A stretch of 64,000 nucleotides of DNA from JAGVJT01 sp964471225 (GTDB lineage Bacteria; Pseudomonadota; Gammaproteobacteria; Legionellales; Legionellaceae), in contig CAYYEZ010000016.1 of NCBI GenBank assembly GCA_964471225.1, positions 1-64,000 of the forward strand, read 5' to 3'. The first letter of the stretch is position 1; the number at the start of each line of letters is the position of its first letter. Shown here piece by piece: positions 17,108 through 25,703 of the stretch. Below the pieces are notes generated by a model. That model was given only the letters and a program-made list of their open reading frames with translations, ran no database searches and was not told the origin of the DNA. The position numbers were made by a program, and so were the translations under genes.

Positions 17108-17299
17108 AATCGGTGTAGGCTCCCGCAACGGAGGAGGCCCACTTCTCAAGGCAGAGCTTACTAAAAGGAACAAAAAGCAAAGTAGACAAATAAAAAACAA
17201 CAACTTGGCGATATAAGTGGTCGCATTTTTTTCTTTACGATAAGCAAGTAGAGCGAGTAAGACCGAGCAGATGAAAAAAACTAGCGTCCAAACTATCAT
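17027..17299 (-). CDS. DUF1328 (YtjA)-like small membrane protein with extended tail
   Basis: 90 residues. Residues 1-55 match the small YtjA/DUF1328 membrane protein: a first helix WTLVFFICSVLLALLAY, then YIAKLLFFICLLCFLFLLVS. Normal members stop here at about 55 residues. This one reads on for about 35 more (SGPPPLREPTPISLRLAP...) antisense to the 3' end of the PLP enzyme gene, so the tail is probably accidental. The function of the family is unknown; it is often stress-induced. Confidence 0.6.
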   Translation of the reverse strand: MIVWTLVFFICSVLLALLAYRKEKNATTYIAKLLFFICLLCFLFLLVSSALRSGPPPLREPTPISLRLAPHINLPNIDDVAVLRDVETVV

Positions 17300-17340
17300 A
17301 ATAAATATTCATTTTGTTTACTTATAGATATTTTAGTACA

Positions 17341-17592
17341 CTATTTGCATATTTGCTGCAGTACACAATTTCCGTTAGGATAGCATACCCTCGTAATTTG
17401 GCATGTTGCATTTGACGAAGGCATCGGTCGACCGAGCGTGTCTGTAACCATCACGTTTGGTGTAGACCAGACATCCGGCTCTCTTACTGTCACGCCAGGA
17501 TCATTCCAATGACTATCAACACCCCAACCGGCATAACTACTTAAACTTAAACAACACAGAGTAAATGCAATGACCTTGTTGAAAGAGCGCAT
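17341..17592 (-). CDS. Small secreted cysteine-containing protein
   Basis: 83 residues. Residues 1-21 form a clear signal peptide (VIAFTLCCLSLSSYA), leaving a mature peptide of about 62 residues with three cysteines near the end (NATCQITRVCYPNGNCVLQQICK gives four in total), likely disulphide-bonded in the periplasm or outside. I do not recognise the family. It lies 38 bases downstream of mreD on the same strand. Confidence 0.6.
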   Translation of the reverse strand: MRSFNKVIAFTLCCLSLSSYAGWGVDSHWNDPGVTVREPDVWSTPNVMVTDTLGRPMPSSNATCQITRVCYPNGNCVLQQICK

Positions 17593-17629
17593 ACGCCCTC
17601 CTACTTCTCTCGATGACGAACTGCTTTAA

Positions 17630-18121
17630 TTATAGACAATGATTAGACCGTGTTTTTAGATATGGCACGTAATTTTCTGTCAACATGACAAAAAATGGCC
17701 AGACGAGCGTGCTGATAACAGGCGGAAAAATCAAGCGTATAAACATCACGGGATGTCCGCAGATGTAATCAATCACAACCTGTGATATTTGATAAACTAG
17801 CGTTAAAAAAAATACCCAGATCATTTGCTGTATAGGCGAAAAAAACTTAAACCGTCGAGCCCGACTACTTGCAATGCCAACCACAAAACAAAGTGAAAAA
17901 ATATGTTCGCCAAGAGGCACAACACCAAATACATCTAAAATTAACCCCAAAACAATCACCCAAAGATAGCTGAAAAGATCAGGGAGTTTGAATTGAATAT
18001 ACAAAAGAAAAAGCAATGCCCAAAGCGGACGAAATATTTCATAACCAACTGGAATCGGAAAAATCGTTAGCGTGAGCACGAGTAAAAATAAGAGCATCAA
18101 ACGAAAATAAGAAACACTCAT
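17630..18121 (-). CDS. mreD: Rod-shape protein MreD
   Basis: 163 residues with about five membrane helices, the usual MreD size and profile (MLLFLLVLTLTIFPIP, GLILDVFGVVPLGEH, PPVISTLVWPFFVML). MreD is an inner-membrane member of the elongasome that guides cell-wall synthesis along the cell length. I start it at ATG 18121, which overlaps the mreC stop by four bases (ATGA), indicating translational coupling; the frame extends upstream only within mreC. Confidence 0.9.
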   Translation of the reverse strand: MSVSYFRLMLLFLLVLTLTIFPIPVGYEIFRPLWALLFLLYIQFKLPDLFSYLWVIVLGLILDVFGVVPLGEHIFSLCFVVGIASSRARRFKFFSPIQQMIWVFFLTLVYQISQVVIDYICGHPVMFIRLIFPPVISTLVWPFFVMLTENYVPYLKTRSNHCL

Positions 18122-19035
18122 CCCTGAACCCCTACGCATTTTCCTGGCCAATAACAGCTGCGACTCATCAAAGATCGGTGAGTTTTTGGCCAAACCAATA
18201 ATACCAAGTGACTTTGTCTAAGTAGCGCCATGGGAGAAACACGAACCTCAATAAAATGCTCTCCTGGCTTATTCAAAATCTGGGAGACGCGCCCGACTGG
18301 ATACCCTTCCGGGTAAAGCCCGCCCAGTCCTGACGTCACTAATAAATCATTCACCATGACTGATGAGGTTTTAGGTAAATGTAATAATGTCAGCTCGTGA
18401 TCATTATCATTACCAGCTAAAATCCCCATTTCACCAGTACGATTATTTTTCACCGGAACTGCGGATAAACCATCTGAAATAAGTAACACTGTGCTAGCGT
18501 TTTGGGTAACCTCGATAATCTGTCCAACAAGACCATGCTGAGAAAGAACCGGCTGCCCGATAAGAACATGATCATTGGAGCCTTTATCTAAAATCATGAC
18601 ATGTCTTACCGGATTAACTTCAGCAGATAAAACACGCGCAGCCATTGTTTTTCTGCCGGTGACTTCTGAGAGTTTGAGAAGCGATTTTAATCTCTGATTT
18701 TCTTGGCGTAAAATCTCAGCATGTTGTAATTCTTCTCGAAGCAGGAGGTGTTGATACGCTAACGCCTGATTTTCACGAACTAAAGCTTGCTTTGACGTCC
18801 ACAACGCACGAGAGTCTTGCAGAAGTCTTGCAGGAAGCATCGAAAGTGTGCGTAAAGGAGAAAGTCCAAAAGATAAGAAAGAACGCGCTACCGTCAAATG
18901 ACTATAACGCGTATCAACAACCATCAACGCCACAGAAAAAAGCAAAACAATCAAACAGCGAGGCAAGTCACCGGTTGTTTTGGCAAATAAGGAGCGTGTC
19001 CTCGTTGGATTATTATTCAGTTGATAAGAAATCAC
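18118..19035 (-). CDS. mreC: Rod-shape protein MreC
   Basis: About 305 residues. There is an N-terminal membrane helix (CLIVLLFSVALMVVD), a coiled coil (ALVRENQALAYQHLLLREELQHAE...), and the periplasmic beta domains (ARVLSAEVNPVRHVMILDKGS, GLVGQIIEVTQ, VTSGLGGLYPEGYPVGRV). MreC links MreB filaments to the wall-building enzymes. No ATG fits well; GTG 19035 overlapping the mreB end is my choice, and a GTG at 19038 or a CTG at 19020 are alternatives. The last 16 residues after LLVWPK look like a nonconserved tail. Confidence 0.9.
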   Translation of the reverse strand: MISYQLNNNPTRTRSLFAKTTGDLPRCLIVLLFSVALMVVDTRYSHLTVARSFLSFGLSPLRTLSMLPARLLQDSRALWTSKQALVRENQALAYQHLLLREELQHAEILRQENQRLKSLLKLSEVTGRKTMAARVLSAEVNPVRHVMILDKGSNDHVLIGQPVLSQHGLVGQIIEVTQNASTVLLISDGLSAVPVKNNRTGEMGILAGNDNDHELTLLHLPKTSSVMVNDLLVTSGLGGLYPEGYPVGRVSQILNKPGEHFIEVRVSPMALLRQSHLVLLVWPKTHRSLMSRSCYWPGKCVGVQG

Positions 19036-20050
19036 CACCGCGAAGATCCATGGTTTCAAGCGCTTTTCCACCACCGCGCGCTACACAAGTGAGCGGATCT
19101 TCGGCCACAAGCACCGGTAATCCTGTTTCTTCCATCAGGAGTGTATCCATATTTTTGAGCAATGCACCACCACCCGTCAGGACCATACCACGTTCGGCGA
19201 TATCTGCCGCAAGCTCAGGAGGTGCTAATTCAAGAGCAGCCCTCACAGCACCTACGATACCAGACAGAGGCTCTTGTAACGCCTCTAAAATTTCAGCGCT
19301 TGTCAATGTAAAACTACGCGGAATACCCTCTGCTAAGTTACGACCTCGTACCTCAATTTCAAATAAATCTCTGCTTGGGAATGCGAAACCAATTTCGTGT
19401 TTAATGCGCTCAGCAGTCGTTTCGCCGATCAAGGTGCCATAATTTCGACGTACATATGAAATAATCGCATCGTCAAACTTATCTCCACCAATCCGAACGG
19501 ACTGATGATAAACCACACCACTTAAAGAAATAATCGCGACCTCTGTGGTCCCACCACCAATATCTACAACCATAGAGCCTGTTGCATCTTCCACAGGCAT
19601 ACCCGACCCGAGTGCCGCAGCCATCGGTTCTTCGATTAAAAAGACTTCTCGTGCACCCGCACCCATTGCAGATTCACGAATTGCACGACGCTCAACCTGT
19701 GTTGAACCACAAGGCACGCAAACCAAAACACGAGGGCTTGGTCTTAAAAAGCGATTTTCATGAACTTTATGAATAAAGTGCTGTAGCATCTTTTCGGTCA
19801 CAAAAAAATCAGCAATGACACCATCCTTCATCGGACGAATCGCGCTGATGTTTCCTGGGGTACGTCCTAACATGCGCTTCGCTTCTAGACCGACTGCCGC
19901 AACACGTTTTTGACCTGCTTCATTTCGTAAAGCAACCACAGATGGTTCGTTAAGGACGATACCCTTATCACGAACATAAATAAGCGTATTGGCTGTTCCC
20001 AAATCAATTGACAAATCGTTTGAAAACGCGCCTCTGAGTTTCCTGAACAT
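19013..20050 (-). CDS. mreB: Rod-shape actin homologue MreB
   Basis: 345 residues, standard length. Nucleotide-binding motifs of the actin fold are intact: SIDLGTANTLIYV (phosphate 1), MVVDIGGGTTEVAIISL (phosphate 2) and MVLTGGGALLKNMD (adenosine). It forms membrane-bound filaments that organise elongation-mode wall growth. It heads the mreB-mreC-mreD operon, with overlapping junctions throughout. Confidence 0.97.
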   Translation of the reverse strand: MFRKLRGAFSNDLSIDLGTANTLIYVRDKGIVLNEPSVVALRNEAGQKRVAAVGLEAKRMLGRTPGNISAIRPMKDGVIADFFVTEKMLQHFIHKVHENRFLRPSPRVLVCVPCGSTQVERRAIRESAMGAGAREVFLIEEPMAAALGSGMPVEDATGSMVVDIGGGTTEVAIISLSGVVYHQSVRIGGDKFDDAIISYVRRNYGTLIGETTAERIKHEIGFAFPSRDLFEIEVRGRNLAEGIPRSFTLTSAEILEALQEPLSGIVGAVRAALELAPPELAADIAERGMVLTGGGALLKNMDTLLMEETGLPVLVAEDPLTCVARGGGKALETMDLRGGDFLSTE

Positions 20051-20129
20051 GAAAAATCATCCCTCGTTAGCATTGAATATAGATTTTTCCGCAACTTTAC
20101 CGCAAATTGAGATAAAAATCGACATTTTT

Positions 20130-20804
20130 TTAGGTCAAGGTTCCATTACTCAATAGAAATTGGCGCTGCATACGGCATGCTAATTTAATATCATGGGTGA
20201 CAATGACAAGTGCTGTGCCATAACGTAGGTTTAACTGCATCATCAGATCAAATACATGTGCTGCAGTAGCTTCGTCTAGATTGCCTGTTGGCTCATCTGC
20301 AAAAACGCATTCAGGCTGGTGCACTAATGCTCGGGCGATAGCTACACGTTGCCGTTCTCCACCGGAAAGCTGGGAAGGTTTGTGCTGTAGACGCTTTTCA
20401 AGTTCGACCTCTTTTAACATCGCTTCGGCTCTTTCGTAGGCTTCTGTATTTTTTTTCCCGGCAATAAGTAAAGGAAAAGCAACATTTTCAAGCGCAGTAA
20501 ATTCAGGTAAAAGATGATGAAATTGGTAGACAAAACCTAAAGTACGATTGCGTAATTGGCAGCGTTTTTTTTCCGTTAATTTTTGCCAATCTTGCCCTTT
20601 TGCTAAAACACGCCCGGCAGTCGCGAGATCTAATCCACCTAAAAGATGGAGTAACGTACTTTTACCCGAGCCAGAAGGCCCCATAATCGAAATCAAATCA
20701 CCGCGATGAATCGTAAGATCAATTTTTTTCAACACATCAATACGATTTTTTACGTCGAAGTAAGACTTCGTCAATGCATCACAAGTTATAATGACGTCAC
20801 TCAT
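20130..20804 (-). CDS. lolD: Lipoprotein-release ATPase LolD
   Basis: 224 residues with Walker A GPSGSGKST, signature LSGGERQRVAIA and Walker B CVFADEPTGNLD. LolD powers the transfer of lipoproteins from the inner membrane to the carrier LolA. ATG 20804 overlaps the stop of the upstream permease gene by eight bases; the preceding in-frame Met at 20822 lies inside that gene and is less likely. Confidence 0.95.
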   Translation of the reverse strand: MSDVIITCDALTKSYFDVKNRIDVLKKIDLTIHRGDLISIMGPSGSGKSTLLHLLGGLDLATAGRVLAKGQDWQKLTEKKRCQLRNRTLGFVYQFHHLLPEFTALENVAFPLLIAGKKNTEAYERAEAMLKEVELEKRLQHKPSQLSGGERQRVAIARALVHQPECVFADEPTGNLDEATAAHVFDLMMQLNLRYGTALVIVTHDIKLACRMQRQFLLSNGTLT

Positions 20805-22032
20805 AATGCAAAGCCTCCGCAATCACTGTGCGTGAAGCACGCCAAGCGGGATAAATCGTCGCTAAAAAACTCATACATAAAGCCATACCACATACCTTGA
20901 ATAAATCAGCGATCATAATTTTTGAAGGGAGATAATCAACCCAATACAAGTTGGATGAAAAGAGATCGACATGCAAAAGTGCTTGTAGCCAAGCGACAAT
21001 TTCAGTCGCATTATGCGCCAACAGTAGGCCTAACAATAAACCTAAGAGCGTGCCAATCACACCGACCATCATACCCTGTACAATAAATATACGTAAGATT
21101 AAACCAGGTGTTGCACCTATTGTTCGCAAAATAGCAATATCGGCTTGCTTATCATTGACCACCATGACCAAAGAGGACACCAAGTTAAAAGCCGCCACTG
21201 CAATAATCAAAGTCAAAATCAAAAACATCATGCTTTTTTCCATTTTCACCGCCTGAAAAAAGGCACCAAAATCATTCGTCCAATTACCGACTTGATAACT
21301 TTCACCCAACAATCCACTTAGCTCATTAGAAATTTTCGGGGCATCGTAGACCGCATGGATTTTTAATTTAAATCCAGACACAGCCTCTCCCATTTGCAAT
21401 AGCTTTTGTGCATCTTTTAAATTCACAAAAGCAAGCTTGTTTTCAAACCCAAATCCTGAACCTGCAGAAAAAATACCACGCACAGTAAAACGCTTAAATC
21501 GAGGAATCATCCCGGCAGGAGTTACACTCGCCTCAGGAATCATCAGTGTCACTTGATCACCCAACATTAAGCCTAAATTTTCAGCAAGTGTACGTCCAAT
21601 CACCAGACTAAAAGGAGGAAAATCATCTAAGCGACCTAAAATTAGCTTGTCACGTAAGTGTGTAATTGCTTCTTCTTTTTCAAAATCAACTCCCATTAAT
21701 ACCACAGGAGAAATCTGTCCTTCAAAAGTAAGTAAGCCCTGACTCCCCACAAAAGGCGAAACCGCTTTGACACCCGGTGTAGTTAAAAGCATGCGCTCGG
21801 TATTTTCCCAATCCAGAATACGCCCACTCGACGCATTGACTGTAATTTCAGGCGCCATACCAAAAAATCGCTTATGAATTTCTAAATCAAATCCGTTCAT
21901 CACAGAAAGTACGGTAATCAAGACCATCACGCCTAGCGCTATCCCAAGCATAGAGCTTAAAGAGATAAAAGAAACAAAATGATTTTTATGACGAGAACGC
22001 GTATAGCGAAGACCAATTAAAACAGAGAGCAT
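20797..22032 (-). CDS. Lipoprotein-release permease, LolC/LolE (LolF) type
   Basis: 411 residues: a first membrane helix within SFISLSSMLGIALGVMVLITVLSVMNGF, a large periplasmic domain (about 50-265), and three C-terminal helices (FLILTLIIAVAAFNLVSSL, GVIGTLLGLLLGLLLA, CGMALCMSFLATIYPAWRA). Only one such gene lies beside lolD. Many gammaproteobacteria outside the enterics use one hybrid LolF homodimer instead of LolC plus LolE, which fits, though a second gene could lie elsewhere. Start ATG 22032 has GGAG 11 bases upstream. Confidence 0.9.
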   Translation of the reverse strand: MLSVLIGLRYTRSRHKNHFVSFISLSSMLGIALGVMVLITVLSVMNGFDLEIHKRFFGMAPEITVNASSGRILDWENTERMLLTTPGVKAVSPFVGSQGLLTFEGQISPVVLMGVDFEKEEAITHLRDKLILGRLDDFPPFSLVIGRTLAENLGLMLGDQVTLMIPEASVTPAGMIPRFKRFTVRGIFSAGSGFGFENKLAFVNLKDAQKLLQMGEAVSGFKLKIHAVYDAPKISNELSGLLGESYQVGNWTNDFGAFFQAVKMEKSMMFLILTLIIAVAAFNLVSSLVMVVNDKQADIAILRTIGATPGLILRIFIVQGMMVGVIGTLLGLLLGLLLAHNATEIVAWLQALLHVDLFSSNLYWVDYLPSKIMIADLFKVCGMALCMSFLATIYPAWRASRTVIAEALHYE

Positions 22033-22108
22033 ATGAGGCAAAACTCCACATAGTATTAGACAGTGTAGCAAATCTAATTGATTTCTCGAAATAAAAATTT
22101 AAAAAAAT

Positions 22109-22140
22109 ATGAAAAAGGCACCCAAAGGTGTCTTTTTCAT
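22109..22140 (-). terminator. Rho-independent terminator after the collagen-like gene
   Basis: A hairpin with stem AAAAAGNCACC/GGTGNCTTTTT and a TTTG loop, flanked by A and T runs on both sides, lies 18 bases past the stop of the collagen-like gene. It could work in both directions and also insulates the lol operon. Confidence 0.8.
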
Positions 22141-22157
22141 AGCAACAATAAACTAAA

Positions 22158-23156
22158 TCAAAACTGACGTATCGGCCTAACAGGCATACTAGTTGTTGCG
22201 GTAACCGGTTGCTCAGTCACACTACAATTACCAGAGGCAGAATTTGTTACTGTCGCATAAGTAGCCTGGTCAGTCTGACCACTCGAATAAGACGTCCAAT
22301 AATCCCCCGAAGCAATGTTGATATAACCAGATATTGTCTGATTACACAGTGCTGCCACCATGAGGTTAAACTCAACAGGCGAAGGGATATACCAACCAGA
22401 GTAGCACTCTTGAGAAGGAGGGAATGTGTTCACACCACAGTCAGGGTTTGCGGCACCCTGATACGTTGTCACTAACTCCAAAACTGGTGTTAAAACTGTA
22501 GAACCTGATACTGAGCCAACAGCAGAATTTATTGCTGCCATAGTGGCAGTATTTTGATATCCAGCACCAACTCCATTTCCAAATGCGTAGGCTACCGTGT
22601 TGGTATTCACGCCATCCGCTAACCACTGACTTGTGTTCGCTGTAGACGAGCCCACATTCGAAAGTGCTGCAACAAGACCGTGCTGACCAGAGCCATCCAC
22701 CCAAAACACGACACCACCTTGAGCGAGATCAAGGGGCGCATAAATACCCAGAGGGCCGGTAGCACCCGTAGAACCGGTAAAACCTTGAGCACCGTTAGCA
22801 CCAGCAGCACCGGTAAAGCCCGTAGCACCCGTAAAACCAACAGCACCTTGAGCACCCGTCATACCTTGAGCACCTTGAGCACCCGTGGCACCCTTAGCAC
22901 CGACAGCACCTACAGCACCTGTAACACCTTGAGCACCGACAGCACCGGTAAAGCCTGTAGCACCGATGGCACCCTTAGCACCGACAGCACCTGTAACACC
23001 TGTAAAACCACGGGGCCCTGGATTATTTGCGATTGCGTTATTTACATATTGTTGAACATATTGCACTGAAGCAGGATTATTTCCAGGAGCAGCCATAGCG
23101 CCGACTGCTGTCATGGAGACCACTGTCATGGCAAGTAATTTATACACTGGTTTCAT
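22158..23156 (-). CDS. Collagen-like secreted adhesin (Lcl-like)
   Basis: 332 residues from ATG 23156, after an AAGGAAAAA ribosome site. Residues 1-22 are a signal peptide (LLAMTVVSMTAVGAMA). Residues 47-136 are 30 uninterrupted Gly-X-Y triplets rich in GAT, GFT, GAV and GAQ, with almost no proline, so the triple helix must be stabilised by threonine and charge. Residues 145-332 resemble the C-terminal domain of Legionella Lcl, which trimerises and binds glycosaminoglycans (GGVVFWVDGSGQHGLVAA, ECYSGWYIPSPVEFNLM, DYWTSYSSGQ). Expected roles are host attachment, aggregation and biofilm. A terminator follows, and an outer-membrane protein gene lies just upstream on the same strand. Confidence 0.85.
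   Translation of the reverse strand: MKPVYKLLAMTVVSMTAVGAMAAPGNNPASVQYVQQYVNNAIANNPGPRGFTGVTGAVGAKGAIGATGFTGAVGAQGVTGAVGAVGAKGATGAQGAQGMTGAQGAVGFTGATGFTGAAGANGAQGFTGSTGATGPLGIYAPLDLAQGGVVFWVDGSGQHGLVAALSNVGSSTANTSQWLADGVNTNTVAYAFGNGVGAGYQNTATMAAINSAVGSVSGSTVLTPVLELVTTYQGAANPDCGVNTFPPSQECYSGWYIPSPVEFNLMVAALCNQTISGYINIASGDYWTSYSSGQTDQATYATVTNSASGNCSVTEQPVTATTSMPVRPIRQF
22749..23018 (-). repeat. Gly-X-Y coding tandem repeat
   Basis: Ninety codons making 30 collagen triplets. At DNA level many 9-base blocks such as GGTGCTACNGG recur, so the tract is prone to expansion, contraction and assembly error. Copy number probably varies between strains, as reported for Legionella lcl. Confidence 0.85.
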
Positions 23157-23217
23157 ACTTTTTTCCTTGTCTAAATTTTGGCGAATTAAGGCAACCAATA
23201 AGATAGTTCATTGAGCC

Positions 23218-23895
23218 TTATAGCGTCATGCTTAAACTAAGCAAAACCCCGTTCTGAACTGGGATATTAGAAACGCTTCCAGTTCCTGTAGCAGGATTTA
23301 CAGTGAAGCCTGCGCTTGATCCAAAAATACCCTGATACATGACGCTTACAGTTGCCGCATCTGCCACAGGAATACCAACGCCCGCCTGTACTTCACCAGC
23401 CGCTTGAGAAAGATTGTTCAGTGTATCACGCTCAAGCATCCATTGACGCCACGCCACACCACCTTTAATTGATACAAATGCCGCAGTATCCGTCATCGGT
23501 GCAAATTTCAATGTACCCAACAAATCAAGCATAGGCTTTACTTCAGTCCAAATTGGAAGACCACCCATTTCATTCAACGTTGCTTGCGATGCACCAAGCG
23601 ACATACGGTTGCCGTTCTGAACAGCAAACTCTAAGCCGAGGTTCATGTTAGACATGTCAACAACATCGTTGTTTAGACCAGCATCACCAAGATTGTAAAT
23701 ATCCTTTGCGATACCTAAACGGCCCACTGGCGTACCACCACCAGCATTTGTATTGTTGTAATAAGTGTAGCCGATGCTACCTACCACTGACCATGGATGC
23801 ATATCCACGACAGGAGCTGGTGTGCCCATCGTTCCAGCTAATGCAGAAAACGACAAACAGCATCCGAGTGATATTAGGTGACTTCTCTTGATCAT
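23218..23895 (-). CDS. Outer-membrane beta-barrel protein candidate
   Basis: 225 residues. Residues 1-20 are a signal peptide (LISLGCCLSFSALAG). The rest alternates polar and aromatic residues as in barrel strands (WSVVGSIGYTYYNN, MNLGLEFAVQNGNRMSLGASQ, TVSVMYQGIFG), and it ends in the outer-membrane sorting pattern LLSLSMTL. It resembles small barrel proteins of Legionellaceae with the GTMGTPAPVVDMHPWS start, but I cannot name it. It is 61 bases upstream of the collagen-like gene and may be co-transcribed with it. Gap 23896-24001 holds a ribosome site and AT-rich promoter-like sequence. Confidence 0.65.
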   Translation of the reverse strand: MIKRSHLISLGCCLSFSALAGTMGTPAPVVDMHPWSVVGSIGYTYYNNTNAGGGTPVGRLGIAKDIYNLGDAGLNNDVVDMSNMNLGLEFAVQNGNRMSLGASQATLNEMGGLPIWTEVKPMLDLLGTLKFAPMTDTAAFVSIKGGVAWRQWMLERDTLNNLSQAAGEVQAGVGIPVADAATVSVMYQGIFGSSAGFTVNPATGTGSVSNIPVQNGVLLSLSMTL

Positions 23896-24001
23896 CAGGA
23901 TCCCTCCAAGTTTTTTATAATTATTTTTTCCACTAGACTATGCAGTATAAGATAAAAAGATGTCAAGAAATAATTTGAATGGTTCGTGCAAAATTTAGAG
24001 T

Positions 24002-24670
24002 TTATTTGATTTTTTCTTGCCAAATTTTTGTTGTAAAACTTCGTCTTAAATAAAATCCGCGCGGTAATGTTCTAATTTTTTCACCAAGATGACCATATGC
24101 GTCGCACAGCACATGACTATGAGCAGCTTTAGGTCGTACTTGCAGATATTTGCCTAAACTCGCATCCAAGTGTTCTAGCTGACCCAAAACAATCATCGAA
24201 GTCAGCAAAGACCAATCTTGCTCTAAAATTTTTAAATCCGCTGCATCAGGAGACCATAAAAAAGCCTCGCCAATCCGACGCTGCTTAATAGGAATATGTT
24301 TGCTTGACTCCAGTGGCACCCAAAGAACACGCCGCAATTTCAAATAACAACTTGACGTTTCCCAATGTTCACGATGAATATTGAGTAAAGAAATACTCGT
24401 TACAAAAGTAGACTCAGCAGGCCGCCTTTGTTCATCTATAGGTAAAGTTTTCAACTCAACGCCTAGCGATACGAAGTCAGGCAGTGCTTGATTTTTTGCA
24501 GAGGTAACTAATGCTTGTTCTAGTAAACTTCCCAGAAATCCTTTTGCATGTAATGGATCATCGGGTATTTTAAAAGCGAATTGAGCAGCTAATTGACCGA
24601 TAGTCAGCCCAACTAGCCCTTGACAGCGCGCCATCAGTTCTTCCTCAGAGGCGGGTGAAACTGTGCTCAT
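24002..24670 (-). CDS. mutH: DNA mismatch repair endonuclease MutH
   Basis: 222 residues. MutH nicks the unmethylated strand at hemimethylated GATC sites during mismatch repair. The catalytic pattern D...ExK is in DFVSLGVELKTLP, with the DNA-contacting loop KGFLGSLLEQAL upstream. MutH occurs only in gammaproteobacteria that use Dam-directed repair, so a Dam methylase is expected elsewhere. It overlaps the DUF502 gene by four bases. Confidence 0.93.
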   Translation of the reverse strand: MSTVSPASEEELMARCQGLVGLTIGQLAAQFAFKIPDDPLHAKGFLGSLLEQALVTSAKNQALPDFVSLGVELKTLPIDEQRRPAESTFVTSISLLNIHREHWETSSCYLKLRRVLWVPLESSKHIPIKQRRIGEAFLWSPDAADLKILEQDWSLLTSMIVLGQLEHLDASLGKYLQVRPKAAHSHVLCDAYGHLGEKIRTLPRGFYLRRSFTTKIWQEKIK

Positions 24671-25284
24671 TTAGGTTTTATGTGTGGTAGCTGCACAACA
24701 CCCAAAGAAACAATCAGTTTAAACGCTTCATCGACCGACATATCCACTTCAATGACATCATTTTTCGGCACCATAATCAGAAATCCACTCGTTGGATTTG
24801 GTGTCGTTGGCACAAAAACAGATAGCATTTCTTTACCGACATAATCAGCAAGATGAGAAGAAACATGGCTAGTCTGAAAAGCCAATGTCCAAATACCCTG
24901 TCGTGGGTATTCTACTAAAAGTACTTTTCGAAATGCATCACTGTCTGTCGAGAAAAGAGTTTGTATAATTTGTTTGGTTGCATTATAAATCGAGCGAACA
25001 AGAGGAATCCGCCCGAGTAACAGCTCACTCCAGCTCACTAAGCGTTGACCAATGAAATTGGTCGCGATGATCCCGGTGATAAGCAAAATCACAAACGAAA
25101 AAAGCACGCCTAAACCAGGAACAGCATGACCAAGCCATGTCTCAGGTTGATAAACTTTGGGTAGAAGCGCAATAGATTGATCAAGAAGCTCTACTATAAA
25201 ACGTACCACACCGATCGTGACTAAAATAGGCAGCCATACGACAAGACCTGCAAGTAAATAATGTCTGACTGGCTTGATCTTCAT
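24667..25284 (-). CDS. DUF502 membrane protein
   Basis: 205 residues with two N-terminal membrane helices (LLAGLVVWLPILVTIGVV and LGVLFSFVILLITGIIATNFI) and a soluble C-terminal domain (VLLVEYPRQGIWTLAFQT, VFVPTTPNPTSGFLIMVP), the usual DUF502 layout. Its role is unknown. ATG 25284 is preceded by AAGGAATCTTAAG, one base after the fmdB stop; the frame upstream lies in fmdB. The trio fmdB-DUF502-mutH forms one minus-strand operon. Confidence 0.88.
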   Translation of the reverse strand: MKIKPVRHYLLAGLVVWLPILVTIGVVRFIVELLDQSIALLPKVYQPETWLGHAVPGLGVLFSFVILLITGIIATNFIGQRLVSWSELLLGRIPLVRSIYNATKQIIQTLFSTDSDAFRKVLLVEYPRQGIWTLAFQTSHVSSHLADYVGKEMLSVFVPTTPNPTSGFLIMVPKNDVIEVDMSVDEAFKLIVSLGVVQLPHIKPK

Positions 25285-25285
25285 C

Positions 25286-25555
25286 TTAAGATTCCTTTTT
25301 TGTGCTCTCTTTTGCCGTGGAAGTGGGTTGTGTTTTTTGAGATGAGTCTGAAGAAGCCTGAGGTCCATTAGGTTTATTTTTAAAATCTGTCACATACCAA
25401 CCAGTACCTTTGAGCTGAAATCCTGGGGCAGAAACTAAACGCTTGGCTTTATCTTGACCACAACTCTCACAATGCGTCAAAGGCGCATCATTCACTTTTT
25501 GAATCACTTCAAACTGCGCATTACAGTGCATACACTGATACTCGTAAATAGGCAT
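25286..25555 (-). CDS. FmdB-type zinc-ribbon protein
   Basis: 89 residues. The first 45 hold a zinc ribbon with two CxxC pairs (YQCMHCNAQFE and HCESCGQDKAK); the tail is Ser/Thr/Lys-rich and disordered (SSDSSQKTQPTSTAKEST). It is widely conserved beside DUF502 and aspS in gammaproteobacteria. It was first named as a putative regulator, but the function is unproven. Confidence 0.9.
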   Translation of the reverse strand: MPIYEYQCMHCNAQFEVIQKVNDAPLTHCESCGQDKAKRLVSAPGFQLKGTGWYVTDFKNKPNGPQASSDSSQKTQPTSTAKESTKKES

Positions 25556-25703
25556 AATGAATTACTCTTTGATAAAGTCAGGAATTGTATCTGAGGTCGA
25601 TACAGATTTCCACTCTCATGCAGTAGGCAATCGTAAAGCCGGCGTGTTTTTATAGACAAATATGAAATCAAGTTTCATAATAGGGGTTTTTCTGATACGA
25701 GCT

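Noticed and set aside
22749..23018. Short repeated blocks that could suggest a CRISPR array
   Set aside because: The repeats have no spacers and keep a three-codon frame; they encode Gly-X-Y triplets. No CRISPR array was seen in the window.
22680..23069. Plus-strand 129-residue Ser/Thr-rich frame
   Set aside because: It is the antisense shadow of the collagen repeat; its composition follows from the triplet repeat.
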